A stretch of DNA of 64,000 bases from positions 248,001-312,000 of the forward strand of contig JAHBBC010000028.1 of NCBI GenBank assembly GCA_019915015.1, given 5' to 3'. The position numbers and the translations under genes were made by a program. This document shows positions 23,660 through 33,586 of this stretch, one piece after another; the first letter of the stretch is position 1; every line of letters begins with the position of its first letter. This DNA is from Auriscalpium vulgare (Eukaryota > Basidiomycota > Agaricomycetes > Russulales > Auriscalpiaceae). The notes beneath the pieces were generated by a model. The model saw nothing but the letters and a program-made list of their open reading frames with translations, was not told where the DNA came from and made no database searches.

Positions 23660-24622
23660 GATAGTTACAGAATTTTCGCACTTTCGTCAAGTCAACAGAT
23701 ACGCAATTCCGGAGATTGCAGCGTCACGCAGCAGTGCTCCGACCATCCAATTGGTTCCTCCGACCGCTAGCAAGATCGGAGCCAGAGTTCCGACCGTTGG
23801 AGTCTCGCAGAGCTGTCGCGCAATCGGAATCATACCTTGGACACCACGCTCGGACCAGCAACTCCGTCGCACACATCACACGCAGTCATCCGACCACTCA
23901 CTCAGGGTTCCGACTGCCGCCACGTGACCTCGAGCACAGCGTCTCCCACAGTTGTCACAACGCGTCGGAATTCCATCAGACATTTCGATCATTGAGATCG
24001 TCATTTCAGCACGTGCACCACGCCTCTCCGACGTCTCTGCGACTTCCGAGTACCCCCACAGTCGCGCCATTGTCCTCCGACCATTGTCTAGCCCAGCTCT
24101 CGAGTTTGCGCCACATTCCTTCGATCCCGATCGTTCTGCGGTCGGACCAGCGCTCCGATTATCCCTCCACAGTTCCGACCATTGCACACGCAGTACCGGA
24201 GCATTCTTCCGACTGTTCGACAAGTCGCAAGATCGCAACACTCACCTGCGACCCCCTTGCAAGTTGGAGTGCATTCCATCGCTCGCCACACCTACATTGT
24301 CTCCTTTTCTGGTTGTATTGTCTTGTTCGACATTGTAGGATGTCTCTCCCACACTGTTTGACAGCGCAGATTGTTTTCCATGCGCTTGCACTGCCCTTCT
24401 GACAGCGCTGATCACTTGCTCTACATTGTCCTCTACAGCTTCTGATATGTCCTATTGACTCTCCTCCATTGTCTGTACCATGTGCGACTTGCGCACCATC
24501 GTTTGCTTTTGTTCCGACTGTTTTCCTTTGTTCCGACTTTATTCTCGATCGGACTCATACTGTAGCGGTCGAGACGTATAAATAGCGGTCGCATCCATAC
24601 TGCAATACAGATTCGGTTCCCC
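23660..24622. repeat. TCCGAC-rich repeat block with TATA box (older retroelement end?)
   Basis: The hexamer TCCGAC and close variants (TTCCGACC, CTCGGACC) recur irregularly from about 23740 to 24560. The block ends with TATAAATA at 24577-24584 and about 40 bp of leader-like sequence up to the CCGC target site at 24623-24626. A similar TCCGAC-rich block lies at 48040-48430, on the other side of the outer retroelement. This fits an older repeat, perhaps an LTR, that was split by the outer element. Confidence 0.5.
24577..24584 (+). promoter_or_regulatory. TATA box
   Basis: TATAAATA inside the TCCGAC-rich block, followed by a short leader-like stretch. It may be the promoter of the split older repeat. 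Confidence 0.45.
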
Positions 24623-24626
24623 CCGC

Positions 24627-26074
24627 TGATGGGCGTCCAACTGGTAGTGAGGCGGATATATATTGATGTCCAATCCTCAGAGCGCAGTAGTGAACGTATC
24701 GAGTTGAGGGAGTGCAGTCAGGGTCCCGAGACTACGCACGGCAAATCCTGCTCGGTGTACGAGTGGGACACAGTGACTAGGACTTGAATCGGAGGGCGCG
24801 AGAGGCTGGGGGAGAGGACGATAGTGCGAGAGCTAGACACGGCACGGATCACCGAAATGATACAGTGCTGGAGACGCGACGGGCGAGCTCCCAAGAATGT
24901 GTCACGGAAGCTAGAAATGTCGGAGGGGACGCGAGGACTATTTCGAGAGTCGAAGGGGAATTACGCAGCGGTGGCAATGGTCGGGGGAATATATCGAGGG
25001 CGAGAGGGACGAAGTATGAGGCGGTGACGAAGGAACAGAGGGGCGTATATAGGCCTGATCTCTGCGTTGAAGGTGCGGGGTGTCGAGGGGGAGAGTAGCG
25101 AGGCGTAGGGAGATTTCGAAGGGCAAGAGGGGATTTGTCGAGGGTCGCGGTATTGGTATTCGTATTGATATTGCGGCGTGGTATTGGTGTCGAAGTTTCG
25201 TGCGTCTAAGAACTAGAGCGACGGGTTGTGGTGAAGTCAGACCACTTCAGGCGCTCTTTCGAGATCCTGAGTACGAGGGGGAATAGTAACTTCTTATTAT
25301 GTCTGTCTAGCGACTCAGAACTATTTGTACGACAAGCGAGTCAGAAATCCGTATCGTACGGACGTGACATAGTGAAGACAAATACGATCTAAAACGCGGT
25401 AGACGTGGGTCAGATATCACGGGGTGTACGAAGTGGACGCGGGGGAGTGAGTATACGAGGGATGTGGCAAGAGAGGATCGTTGAATTACGGACGGATTTA
25501 GGTTTAGTTCCGACTTACGATCGCCGCTAGGGGGCGAAGTGCGTTTAGCGCGCTAGCGCTTATATCGTAAGGCGCTGGTGGTGTATCATAAAGTCGAGCG
25601 GGGTATCCGATGTATTCCGAGTGTAAATTGAAGGGAGGGACATACAACGGGCGGTCTTGGCTCGTTGTGTAGCGCTCCTGCCTATCTCGGACGGCTGTGG
25701 ATTAACGTAGGCGGGACCGTATCGTGGATCGAGATGTGGGGAATATCGAGAAATCGGGGAACGCAGAAGGGAAGTATGATTGACAGCGGCGCATCACGGC
25801 GGGGAAGGATTGTGGCGTGTGGCTCCGAGTCAGATAGCCGCTGGGTGACTTGTTGTGCGGGGCCGTAGGATTGTGGCGTGTGGCTCGGGGCGCTTGGTGG
25901 GGCGTGTAGGCTATTTCGAGTGCGTTTGGGGCGCTTTCGATAGACTCTGCGGGGTGGTCGTGAAACCTGATGGTGCGGACCGAGGCCGGCAGGCCGAGGT
26001 CACGTGATTTCGGAAGATGCCGAAAATGCCAAAATTCGGGTGTTTCTCCGCTAGACGGCTGGGCAGGCGTATCA
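24627..26074 (-). repeat. 3' LTR of outer retrotransposon
   Basis: 1448 bp, preceded on the minus strand by a purine-rich tract (26075-26087). Differs from 46408-47855 at roughly a dozen positions, mostly transitions. The short open frames in it (for example 25665-25868) also occur in the other LTR copies and are not genes. Confidence 0.85.
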
Positions 26075-26110
26075 CCTCCTCCTTATTGAAATACTGACCG
26101 TCCTCGGTCA
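26075..26110 (-). promoter_or_regulatory. 3' polypurine tract of outer retrotransposon
   Basis: On the minus strand AATAAGGAGGAGG directly abuts the LTR start TGATACGCC, as expected for the primer of plus-strand DNA synthesis. The 36-bp stretch containing it is repeated in pol at 41362-41397. Confidence 0.7.
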
Positions 26111-26416
26111 GCATGTAGAGGGAGTGACGCCTCGAAAGGAATACGCGGGCGGGAGGGAATACGAAAGTCGTCAGCGCCAGGTTGTACATGATGGCATACT
26201 GAACCGCCTCCGACCATGCCGAGCTTCGGCAATGAAGGAAGATGTGCGTGGCGTATTACGAAAAGGGATTGGCGCGTGTTGGCGTCGTGTTCTGGGCGTT
26301 GATGCGAGATGTGCGATGTGGTCGCGTGTCAGGTCCATAAGATACTTGCGTCGAGGGCTTCTTTTCCTTTTCGAAGGATGTGTTGCGGCGGAGGAATTGT
26401 TGAAGCGTCGGATATT
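26111..26416. other. Outer-element internal region left of the Harbinger insertion
   Basis: A minus frame through here resembles pol only around the polypurine stretch (LTEDGQYFNKEE against LTEDGQEFNKEE at 41390). The rest shows no gene. It would have been upstream regulatory sequence of the cargo gene before the Harbinger element landed. Confidence 0.45.
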
Positions 26417-26484
26417 AGGGGAGCTCAGAGTAGACCGTTTTCGTTTCCGTTTCGTTTTCAAACGCCTTTCGTTTTCGATTCGGC
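26417..26484 (+). repeat. Harbinger left terminal inverted repeat
   Basis: 68 bp, identical to the reverse complement of 29737-29804. Contains repeated CGTTTTC/CGTTTC words that could be transposase binding sites. Confidence 0.9.
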
Positions 26485-26615
26485 CCGCGGCATAAGTGAC
26501 CCGATGTGTGACAATCGTGTGACTTTAGGTGACGCTCGCGTTGTGCGGCGTCTTCGTGTCTCACACACTCATTCCCTCGCGATACCTCCTTAATCTACAC
26601 TCTCCTACTCTCTTA

Positions 26616-28212
26616 ATGCCCCGGAAACGCGGCCGCTCGGACTCCGACCAGCCTGAGACAGCTCCGGGCAAGAAATCCCGTGAGGAGAACATCAGCTGGG
26701 GCACAAATAAGAAGCCAAATGAGCTGCTCCTGCAGCTCATCACGGAGCTCGAACAGCCGCAAAATCGCAAGGTTATGTTTGGTAACAAGCGTGGTGAGGT
26801 ATGCAGGTGGCCCACGCATCATCTGGGCTTTGTTACTGACATCTTTCCAGAAGAAAAGCGGAGAAAGTAAGGTCGCAGCGGGTCAGCGGCTTGCTCGCAT
26901 CCTCTGGAAGGATGCTCCGGACTCGGATTTCGTCAGTCTGGGAGCAAAGGTGCTCGGGAAAATAAATCAGTATGTCCATACCCTTATTGGATGCCTCATA
27001 CGTGCTCACAGGCTTGTGTAGGCTACGCATCACCTATCACTCCAAGGTTCGGCGCATTAAGTGCACGGGTGGAGGTGTCCTCACTGGGAATGAGGCCATC
27101 GTCGACACAGGTGATGCCGACGATGGTCCAGATGAGTATTTGGTCTGCTACATAGGGCCAGATGGCCCATCCGAGGATACCGATGCACGCCACAAGAATA
27201 TCTGGCGTAAGTTCATTTTGTGATCTCCGATGAGCACGCTGGAGGCTAACACATCCTGTGCAGAGGAGATCGAGGCCGAGTTCGCTGTCTTCCCCCGAAT
27301 TCACGCGATCCTTGCCACCCGCCCAAATGAAAACCCGATCATCATCACGACTGGGGTTGGTCCGGACGGTCACCGCACAGTGCACTATCAGCCTCCCGAC
27401 GACGCGCCACCTGTGCGGCAACCGCGCGAAGAGGACATAGACCCCGTCCTACGCGTTCACGATGGCCCGGCGCCTCTCGCGCAAGACTCTTCTGCGACCG
27501 CACCCGGCCCGGGATCGCCACCGCAGACGCCACACACTCCCAAAGAGAACCGCGTGCCGCCCTCGTCGCAAGCAAGTGCGAAGAAGACTCCCGCACACCT
27601 GTCGGAAGAGAAGCTGGAGAGCTTGAAGGGTCGCTTCAAGCCCACGTCACGCACCGGCATTCAAGACATACTGAAGGAGTCCATCGAGTAAGTAATACTA
27701 GTTGTTGGTAATGCACGTGGACTAATTCATGTGGCAGGCGTAGCTTTGCGGTGTCAAAGGAAGAGAACATCCGCAAAGCTGTCGACAGGCTGCGCGATGA
27801 CATGAATAGTCTTCGCCAAGACGCTCGCGATCGCCACGACCGCCTCTTTCGTGAGCTGCAGATTGGCTTGTGGACGAACGATGAGTATCGCCGCAAGTCG
27901 GAAGCACTTGACGATGACCTTCAGCTGCAGCTTCAAGATCTCCGTGAAAATATATCGCGCCTTCAGAATCCTCCTCTGGTTGTCGCCGCCGCTACGCCCG
28001 CTCGTTCCATCTCACGCACGGGCTCTATGTCAACCGCTGCATCGACGCCTTCATCTCTGCCGCGCGCATCGACACCTCCGGATGATGAGCCCGAGAGCGA
28101 GATGACAAGCCAGAGAGAAAATAGTCCTCCCTGGGATGAGAGCCAGTTGGACAGAGATCTTGGACGAGGATCATCTGTGGTTCCAGACGAGTTGGAGCGA
28201 GGCTTAGTCTGA
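26616..28212 (+). CDS. Harbinger-associated DNA-binding-type protein (second transposon gene)
   Basis: Five exons chain in frame: 26616-26798, 26851-26969, 27022-27206, 27264-27687 and 27738-28212 (461 residues). The N-terminus is basic (PRKRGRSDSDQPETAPGKKS). A region with WKDAPDSDFVSLGAKVLGKI and ARHKNIWQEIEAEFAVFPRI resembles the tryptophan-containing helical DNA-binding domains (Myb/SANT-like) of Harbinger partner proteins, though I cannot prove the fold. A charged coiled coil follows (ENIRKAVDRLRDDMNSLRQD), then a Ser/Pro-rich tail. In known Harbinger systems the partner carries the transposase to the nucleus and to the repeat ends. The start is the first ATG after a CT-rich leader. Confidence 0.75.
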
Positions 28213-28327
28213 TCATTTTGCTTTTGTCCTTTCTAACTGCAGCCTCTCATTTAATGCTACACAGTCCTTTCTTCTTTCTGATTATATCTCTCTTACTCTT
28301 TACAATCTCAGATTTAATCTTGTTCAT

Positions 28328-29651
28328 TTATACAAGTCCTGCTCGTTGAGCGGCTACTATTTCTGCCACAAGGCCACGTCTCCTAGCCTCGCAATCATCA
28401 TCCTCTGTGATATCATCATCTATAGGATCATCTGGCTCCCCCCTATCGTCCTCTTCCTGAGCACGTGAGTGCCAAGTCGCAAAGCTTGTCCCACTCGCCC
28501 ATCCTTCGATGTCGAGCACTGCGTTGTGCAAGATGATGCAACATGAAATCCACCGACACGCTCGTATATGGTCCCGATTGTAACGGATATTGAGCCGTAA
28601 GCCACGAAGGGATTGCCATCGGCCCTTGAGTGCACCCATGGTGTGTTCAGAGCGAACGCGTAGGCGAGCTACGTGTTTGTCGAATAAGGCATTTGAGCGG
28701 TCTAACGACGCTGGTTTCTTGTGAACTGGGATGGTCCGCGAGCTGACAGGGTACGCAGAGTCACCCCATGCAAACTCGTCACCTCTGAAGAACCAGTCGG
28801 TATGCTTGACAGCTGCAGTATGCTCAAATGCAGATGCATCATGAGCAGAACCGGTCATGCCAAGCGAATAGTCAACGATTCGTAGATTCGACGGTGTATT
28901 GCCAATCTGTGTACAGATATGTCAGTCAGGAGCTATTAGAAGATATCCAGCATACCTGGACGTTGAACCCATAGTTGCACTTCCTTGTGTAGTACGCGTC
29001 ACCGTCGAGGCCGGGGCGACTGTACAGGACAACAATTGTCCCGTCGTACATCACCCATCCCTCCCTCCAGGTGGATCCCGTGAAACCAAGCTGCTCATCA
29101 ATCCACCTTTTCTCGACCTCTTTCTCCTCCTCTGTTAGCGGCCGTACAAACATCCCATGCAAGGACATCAGCGCCTCCTGACATCTCTCCGTGTATAGCT
29201 CCACAGCGCCCTCTGAACAGCCCGCTGCACGGCTGATATCCTCGAGAGATGCGCCATTGCCATAGCGACCCATACGGTACAGGGTCACCGCTAATTGCGT
29301 TCGGATATCCTCCTGCGGGGTGTTCGAGTTGTTCTGGAATACGGGATGACCCTCGATGAGGCCAAGGATAGTGTCGAAGACGTGGGGAGAGACACGGAGC
29401 ATGTTGATAAAGCGGTGGTGATGGGCAGGATCCTGTGCATACTCCCATGCAAGCTGGAGATTGCCGGCTTTAACGACGGGAGGACGGGGGTTGATGTAGC
29501 GGGAGGATAGGATGGTGTGAAGGATTGAGCTATCGCGTTGGAGCTGCTCCATCATAGCTGTGGCTGAAGATGGAGGCATGAGTGCCATCTGGATAGCCAT
29601 ATATGTGATGTATGCGTCGATAATCTCATCGTGGTAGGTAGCACGGGCCAT
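28328..29651 (-). CDS. PIF/Harbinger transposase (HARBI1-like DDE nuclease)
   Basis: Two exons, 28956-29651 and 28328-28906, give 424 residues. The N-terminal half carries the helix-turn-helix region (DIRTQLAVTLYRMGRYGNGA, ISRAAGCSEGAVELYTERC). The catalytic half shows the DDE motifs: MYDGTIVVLYSRPG (first Asp), FAWGDSAYP (second Asp) and RSEHTMGALKGRWQSL (Glu). It would cut and insert the element at short AT-rich sites. It faces the partner gene tail to tail, with only about 115 bp between the stop codons, and lies within the same pair of inverted repeats. No lesions seen. Confidence 0.9.
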
Positions 29652-29736
29652 GGCTGGTGGAAGAGCTCGAAAGCAATGGCGGCGGTGTCGCGCAGCGGCG
29701 TAGATTGAGTGACATTATGTAATATCACGCCGGGGC

Positions 29737-29804
29737 GCCGAATCGAAAACGAAAGGCGTTTGAAAACGAAACGGAAACGAAAACGGTCTACTCTGAGCTC
29801 CCCT
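29737..29804 (-). repeat. Harbinger right terminal inverted repeat
   Basis: Perfect inverse of 26417-26484, which argues for recent transposition or strong constraint. Confidence 0.9.
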
Positions 29805-30268
29805 ATTTTTGTCGCAAGTCTCTAAGGCTTTTTGAAAGTGTGGGAGCCAATAGCGGGGTTTGCCGGAGGCGAAGGAAGTTGTGTCGGAATGTGGTAAGCC
29901 TAGGTCGGCAAATGTCGTGGGAGTGCAAGTGTTGCGCGGGGGACTCGAAATGCTTGAAACGAAATGATGACGTCATGATTGAGTTTGACATGAGGCGGTG
30001 GTCTGGGGCCGTTGGAAATAGGATCGAAAAGGCGACGATGGTTTCCTGAAGTCGAAGAGAGCGGGGAAGCTGCGTGGACAGCGGGGATGTTGCGTGGGAT
30101 TTCGAGTTGAAATGGATTGCGACGAAGTCGTGGCCTGTGGTGTGTGCGCGGGAGTAGTCGAAATAGAAAGGGACGTGCGGCCGAGCGGAAAGGCATAAAA
30201 GGAGGCGGAATGCAATATTCTGGTCCGCATTCCCTCTTGTTGTCCTTGTTCCCTGGCGCTCACTGCAC
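29805..30268 (+). promoter_or_regulatory. Promoter and leader of the cargo gene
   Basis: CATAAAA at 30194-30200 lies about 70 bp before the ATG at 30269, with a pyrimidine-rich leader between (CCCTCTTGTTGTCCTTGTTC). This fits a pol II promoter reading away from the LTR. The rest of the stretch shows no gene. Confidence 0.5.
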
Positions 30269-32368
30269 ATGTCCGACCTTCCTGTTCCTATTGCATCCTG
30301 TTTGGCCGTCATCCGCAAGCGTCTCAACGAGTTCGATCCTGCGGCCAGCTCAGCTGACAAGTTGAACTGGTGCCTGCGTGTCGCCCAAGCGTTGGTAAGT
30401 GCTTCTTTTGATCGTTTGTCTTCTTTGATGATTGATGCTTCTTGATTGACAGGCCCAGACACATAAGTTTCCGGACGGCGCTACACGAACTCAAGAGTTC
30501 GTCCAGGAGTTCAAGGAGATCGCCTGGCAACACGGAGAAGAGACTTGGAAGGCCAAGTCCTTCGGCTATATTACGGTCGTGCCCGAAATGGACCAGGTAT
30601 GTCTTCGTTGTCGTGCTGCTTGACTGGCGTTCCTAACGCTGTTGTAGGACAATTTCGATGCCTCGGTAGACGCGTTCTTTGCTGCTGCGGGGGATCCTGT
30701 CGACGCGGCTGCGTCTCCGGTGGCGGGACCTAGCGTGGTCGCGCCTGTGGAGGACGCTTTCTTGCTGCCGCCGGTCGAGACTCTGCCTGAGATCGTGTCG
30801 GAGGCCGGAGACGAGGGTAACGAGGGTGAGGACGAGCTCTCGGAGGTCGTCGAGTCGTCGCCGCCACCTCGTCCGATTTCGAAGGGCAAGGGTAAGGCTA
30901 GGCTCCGTCCCGAGAGTCATGAATCGTCTCCGCCGCCCCCCGCTATTTCGAAAGGCAAGGGCAAGGCGAAGGCGGCTGCCAAGCCTCCGACGCTCGTCGA
31001 GAAGCTGCGGAAGCTGACCAAAGCGGAGTGGCGGTACATCCAAGGCAAGCAGGCGGACGATATCCTCGAGGATTTGAACAACGGGCTCTCGGCTTGGTAC
31101 GATACGAAGGGGAATTGGTATCCGGCGGTGAGTCGTTATTTCGATGGGGAGTGGAAGCCTTGAGCGCTGATTTCGAGCTGGGTATAGGTTTGCGACGCGT
31201 GTCGCCTCTCGGACGATCGGGCGGAACTTTGTTCGCCGTCGCGGACCCTTGACAAGCCGCGTATTTCGGTGGATTGTCCGCGGTGCCGGAAGGACAAGCA
31301 GCCGTGCAAGTGGCAGGGCCGGAACACGACGAGTAAGTCCTCCTTTTTGATCTGCGTGGGTTGCAATATTGAATGTGTCGGTTGGAATAGATAATTTGGG
31401 TCGTGGTGCCGATTTCGACAAGAAATCGACCGTCATCGCGGAGTTCCTGCCTGAGATCGAAGCGCGTCGGGCCGCGGAGGAGGCGGTCATCGCTCCGCCA
31501 CCTGCTAAAAAGGTGAAGGCGATGATGTCCGTGGTGATTCGTTCGAAGCCTCCTGGGGCGGGCAAAAGGAAAGGTACGTGGCGTTGTCGTGAGGGAATGT
31601 GTATTTCGGTATTGACGTTGATTTCTTCTTAGGTCGCGCTGAGCCGGAGCGCTCGGAAAGTGGGCCGTCGCGCCAGGCTCCTGTTCCCGAGGTAGCGTTG
31701 ACTGTGGAACCCGATATTCAAATGGTCGAAATCGTGGAGGACTCGGGGCCGCTCTCGCAGACGCAGGCGACAATCCAGGGTGGGCATACGCCGCTCTTCT
31801 TGTCCGAGCCGCGCTCAACTCCTCCGGTCTTGGTTCTAGAACACCGCGCCGCCAGTTCGGACAATATCGAAATCGTGGCGGACATCGCGGGGCCCTCTAC
31901 TCTGGGGCGCGAGGTCTCTTCGGCTCTCGCTAGCTTGAAGAGCGAGGACTTGATTCCGCGGGAGCCGGTGGCAGTCGCGGCCGCGCCTGTGGCCAATGTT
32001 GCGCCGCAGGTGCCGGACGCCAACAATAACCAGGTGGTGCCAGACGGTATGTGCTCGTCTTCCTCTTTTTGTTGGTGGTATTGATCTGGACTCCTCTTTT
32101 GACGGTAGATCATGCGCGTAAGATCCATGCGCACGCCAAGGTGATGCGGTGGTTCGTCAAGAACGGTGTTCCGAAGGGTAGGATGCCTCCTGGTCCGTCT
32201 CCATATGCTTGGCGTATTGACGGCGCGCCGCAAATGCTCCACGAGCAATACGAGACGATCAACGGGTTCCTGAGGACGCGGACATTGATCCCGGTCTCAG
32301 GCAATCCGTCTGTGAACAGCGCTCAGAGATCCACACCGCGATGGCACGGGCGTACGCGAGCTGGCTGA
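30269..32368 (+). CDS. Antisense cargo gene of the outer retrotransposon, zinc-cluster-like protein
   Basis: Seven exons chain in frame: 30269-30394, 30453-30596, 30648-31127, 31188-31332, 31391-31573, 31633-32046 and 32109-32368 (583 residues). The N-terminal part is helical (IRKRLNEFDPAASSADKLNW). A linker repeats SSPPPxxISKGKGKA twice. A cysteine-rich stretch follows: CDACRLSDDRAELC and DCPRCRKDKQPCKWQG, reminiscent of fungal zinc-cluster DNA-binding motifs but with different spacing. The rest is acidic and Pro-rich. I do not recognise the family. After 32280 another frame looks coding to a stop near 32507 (EWYYQAGDWRSIVPEGFDED), so a one-base slip may have shortened the C-terminus. The gene lies tail to tail with pol, inside the LTRs. 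It could be cargo, a regulator of the element, or a host gene that was picked up. Confidence 0.7.
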
Positions 32369-32509
32369 CGATAGAGGCGGCTTGGCTGTCGCAGCTGAGC
32401 CTCTTGAACTATCCGGAGTGGTACTACCAGGCGGGAGATTGGCGGTCGATAGTGCCGGAGGGTTTCGATGAGGATGGGAATCGGTACGATGGGCAGGGGG
32501 AGTAGGGGA

Positions 32510-32847
32510 AGTGATCGGGTGGCAATATTGACGTCTTGTACAATAGCAATTTCTTGAATGCCTCGAAATACACTTGGAGGTCGTATAACCGCTTGAGCTA
32601 AGTTGCGCGTTATGTGTCATTATTTCGGAACGACGGTTGAGGAATTTGAGGTCTAAACTCCTAAGTCGAAATTCGAATTCTTTTGTTTAAGTCTCAGTAT
32701 TCCTTCATTGACTTAGGACTTTTATCTTGAGTAGTCCTGCGCTTCAGCGATGTACGCGAGCGACTTGCTATCGTAAGGGGGATATTCAGTATCAGCTGGG
32801 GAGGATAGGAAGTGGTACTAGTTCTGGATGGTGTCCGTAATTCGTAT
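32510..32847. other. Space between cargo gene and pol 3' end
   Basis: Shared 3' region of two convergent genes. No further gene seen. The local composition is more A/T-rich than the surroundings. Confidence 0.45.
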
Positions 32848-33176
32848 TTAATCGTCATCTACTTGGTCGTCGTCGTCTTGGGTGTCTAAGGCGGTAGGCT
32901 CTTCTTCATCGTCATTTCCAGCGGTCTCCGAGGTTTCTAGCTCGCGGAGGCGGTGTGTGTCAATGTCGACTTGGGATAAGTCGATGGGAATAGGTTCACG
33001 GCGTGCGAAATACGGAATGACTCGGAATGCGGCGATGGGTCGGTCTAGCACGGAACCGTCGAGTTCTGCGAGGATGTAGGCTCCACCGCGGTTGCGGGAA
33101 ATCACTACAAGTGGTCCGAGGTAGCGGGGACGCATCTTGCGGTTGAGGGATTTCTCTATCGCGGTATGCCGCATGA
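32848..33176 (-). pseudogene. C-terminal end of outer-element pol, cut off by nested chromovirus
   Basis: Encodes the end of the integrase region (KSLNRKMRPRYLGPLVVISR, LDRPIAAFRVIPYFARR) and an acidic tail. The frame continues that ending at 40239 once the chromovirus and one CATGA copy are removed, joining LVLM to RHTAIEKSL. Confidence 0.85.
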
Positions 33177-33586
33177 TGTCAAGACTCGCGTCAGGGAACA
33201 CACAAAAGAGCCGCCCAAGTCACCGACCGGACCAGAGGGATGAGACGAGTGAGAGTGCTGTGACCAACAGCACAGGCAATGTATTGCGTACGGTGTAGAC
33301 GAAGTGAACAGTCTGAGGAATAGGGAGAGAGACGAGTCCTTATATACTGAGTGAAGCCAAACAAGAGTAAACGGAAGAACAATAGGGTGCGGAATAATGA
33401 GGAAGGAACCATGACAATGGAGAACAATAAGAAGGGCGAACAATAGCGTACACAGCCTCGTCATAGAACTTCATGGAAGAGTCTAGAGAGGTCCGGATTA
33501 ATGAGGAGTCTGGATCGTGGTCCGTGATTGATGGTGGCTGCGAATGGCAGTCAAGAGAGTCGAAAGAAATGGAGCGATTCGTGACA
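33177..33586 (-). repeat. 3' LTR of chromovirus
   Basis: Starts TGTCACGAATCG and ends CTTGACA on the minus strand. Contains a TATATAAGG promoter motif near 33338-33346. Confidence 0.9.

Larger units (their letters stand above)
26417..29804. mobile_element. PIF/Harbinger DNA transposon, complete
   Basis: Perfect 68-bp terminal inverted repeats start AGGGGAGCTCAGAGTAGACC and run through TTTTC-rich repeats to GATTCGGC. The flanks are ATT on both sides (26414-26416 and 29805-29807), a 3-bp target duplication as in this superfamily. The 3388-bp element holds two convergent genes: a two-exon DDE transposase and a five-exon partner protein, the usual two-gene layout. Both frames are intact, so the element may be active. 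Confidence 0.88.

Noticed and set aside
24627..26074. Left 1448-bp LTR as an independent solo LTR
   Set aside because: The CCGC flanks match only at the outer sides of the left and right LTRs, and a polypurine tract abuts the inner side, so it is best read as the 3' LTR of one large element.
33156..33464. Open frames in the 410-bp LTR (about 78-102 codons)
   Set aside because: They occur identically in both LTRs and consist of promoter and leader sequence without protein features.
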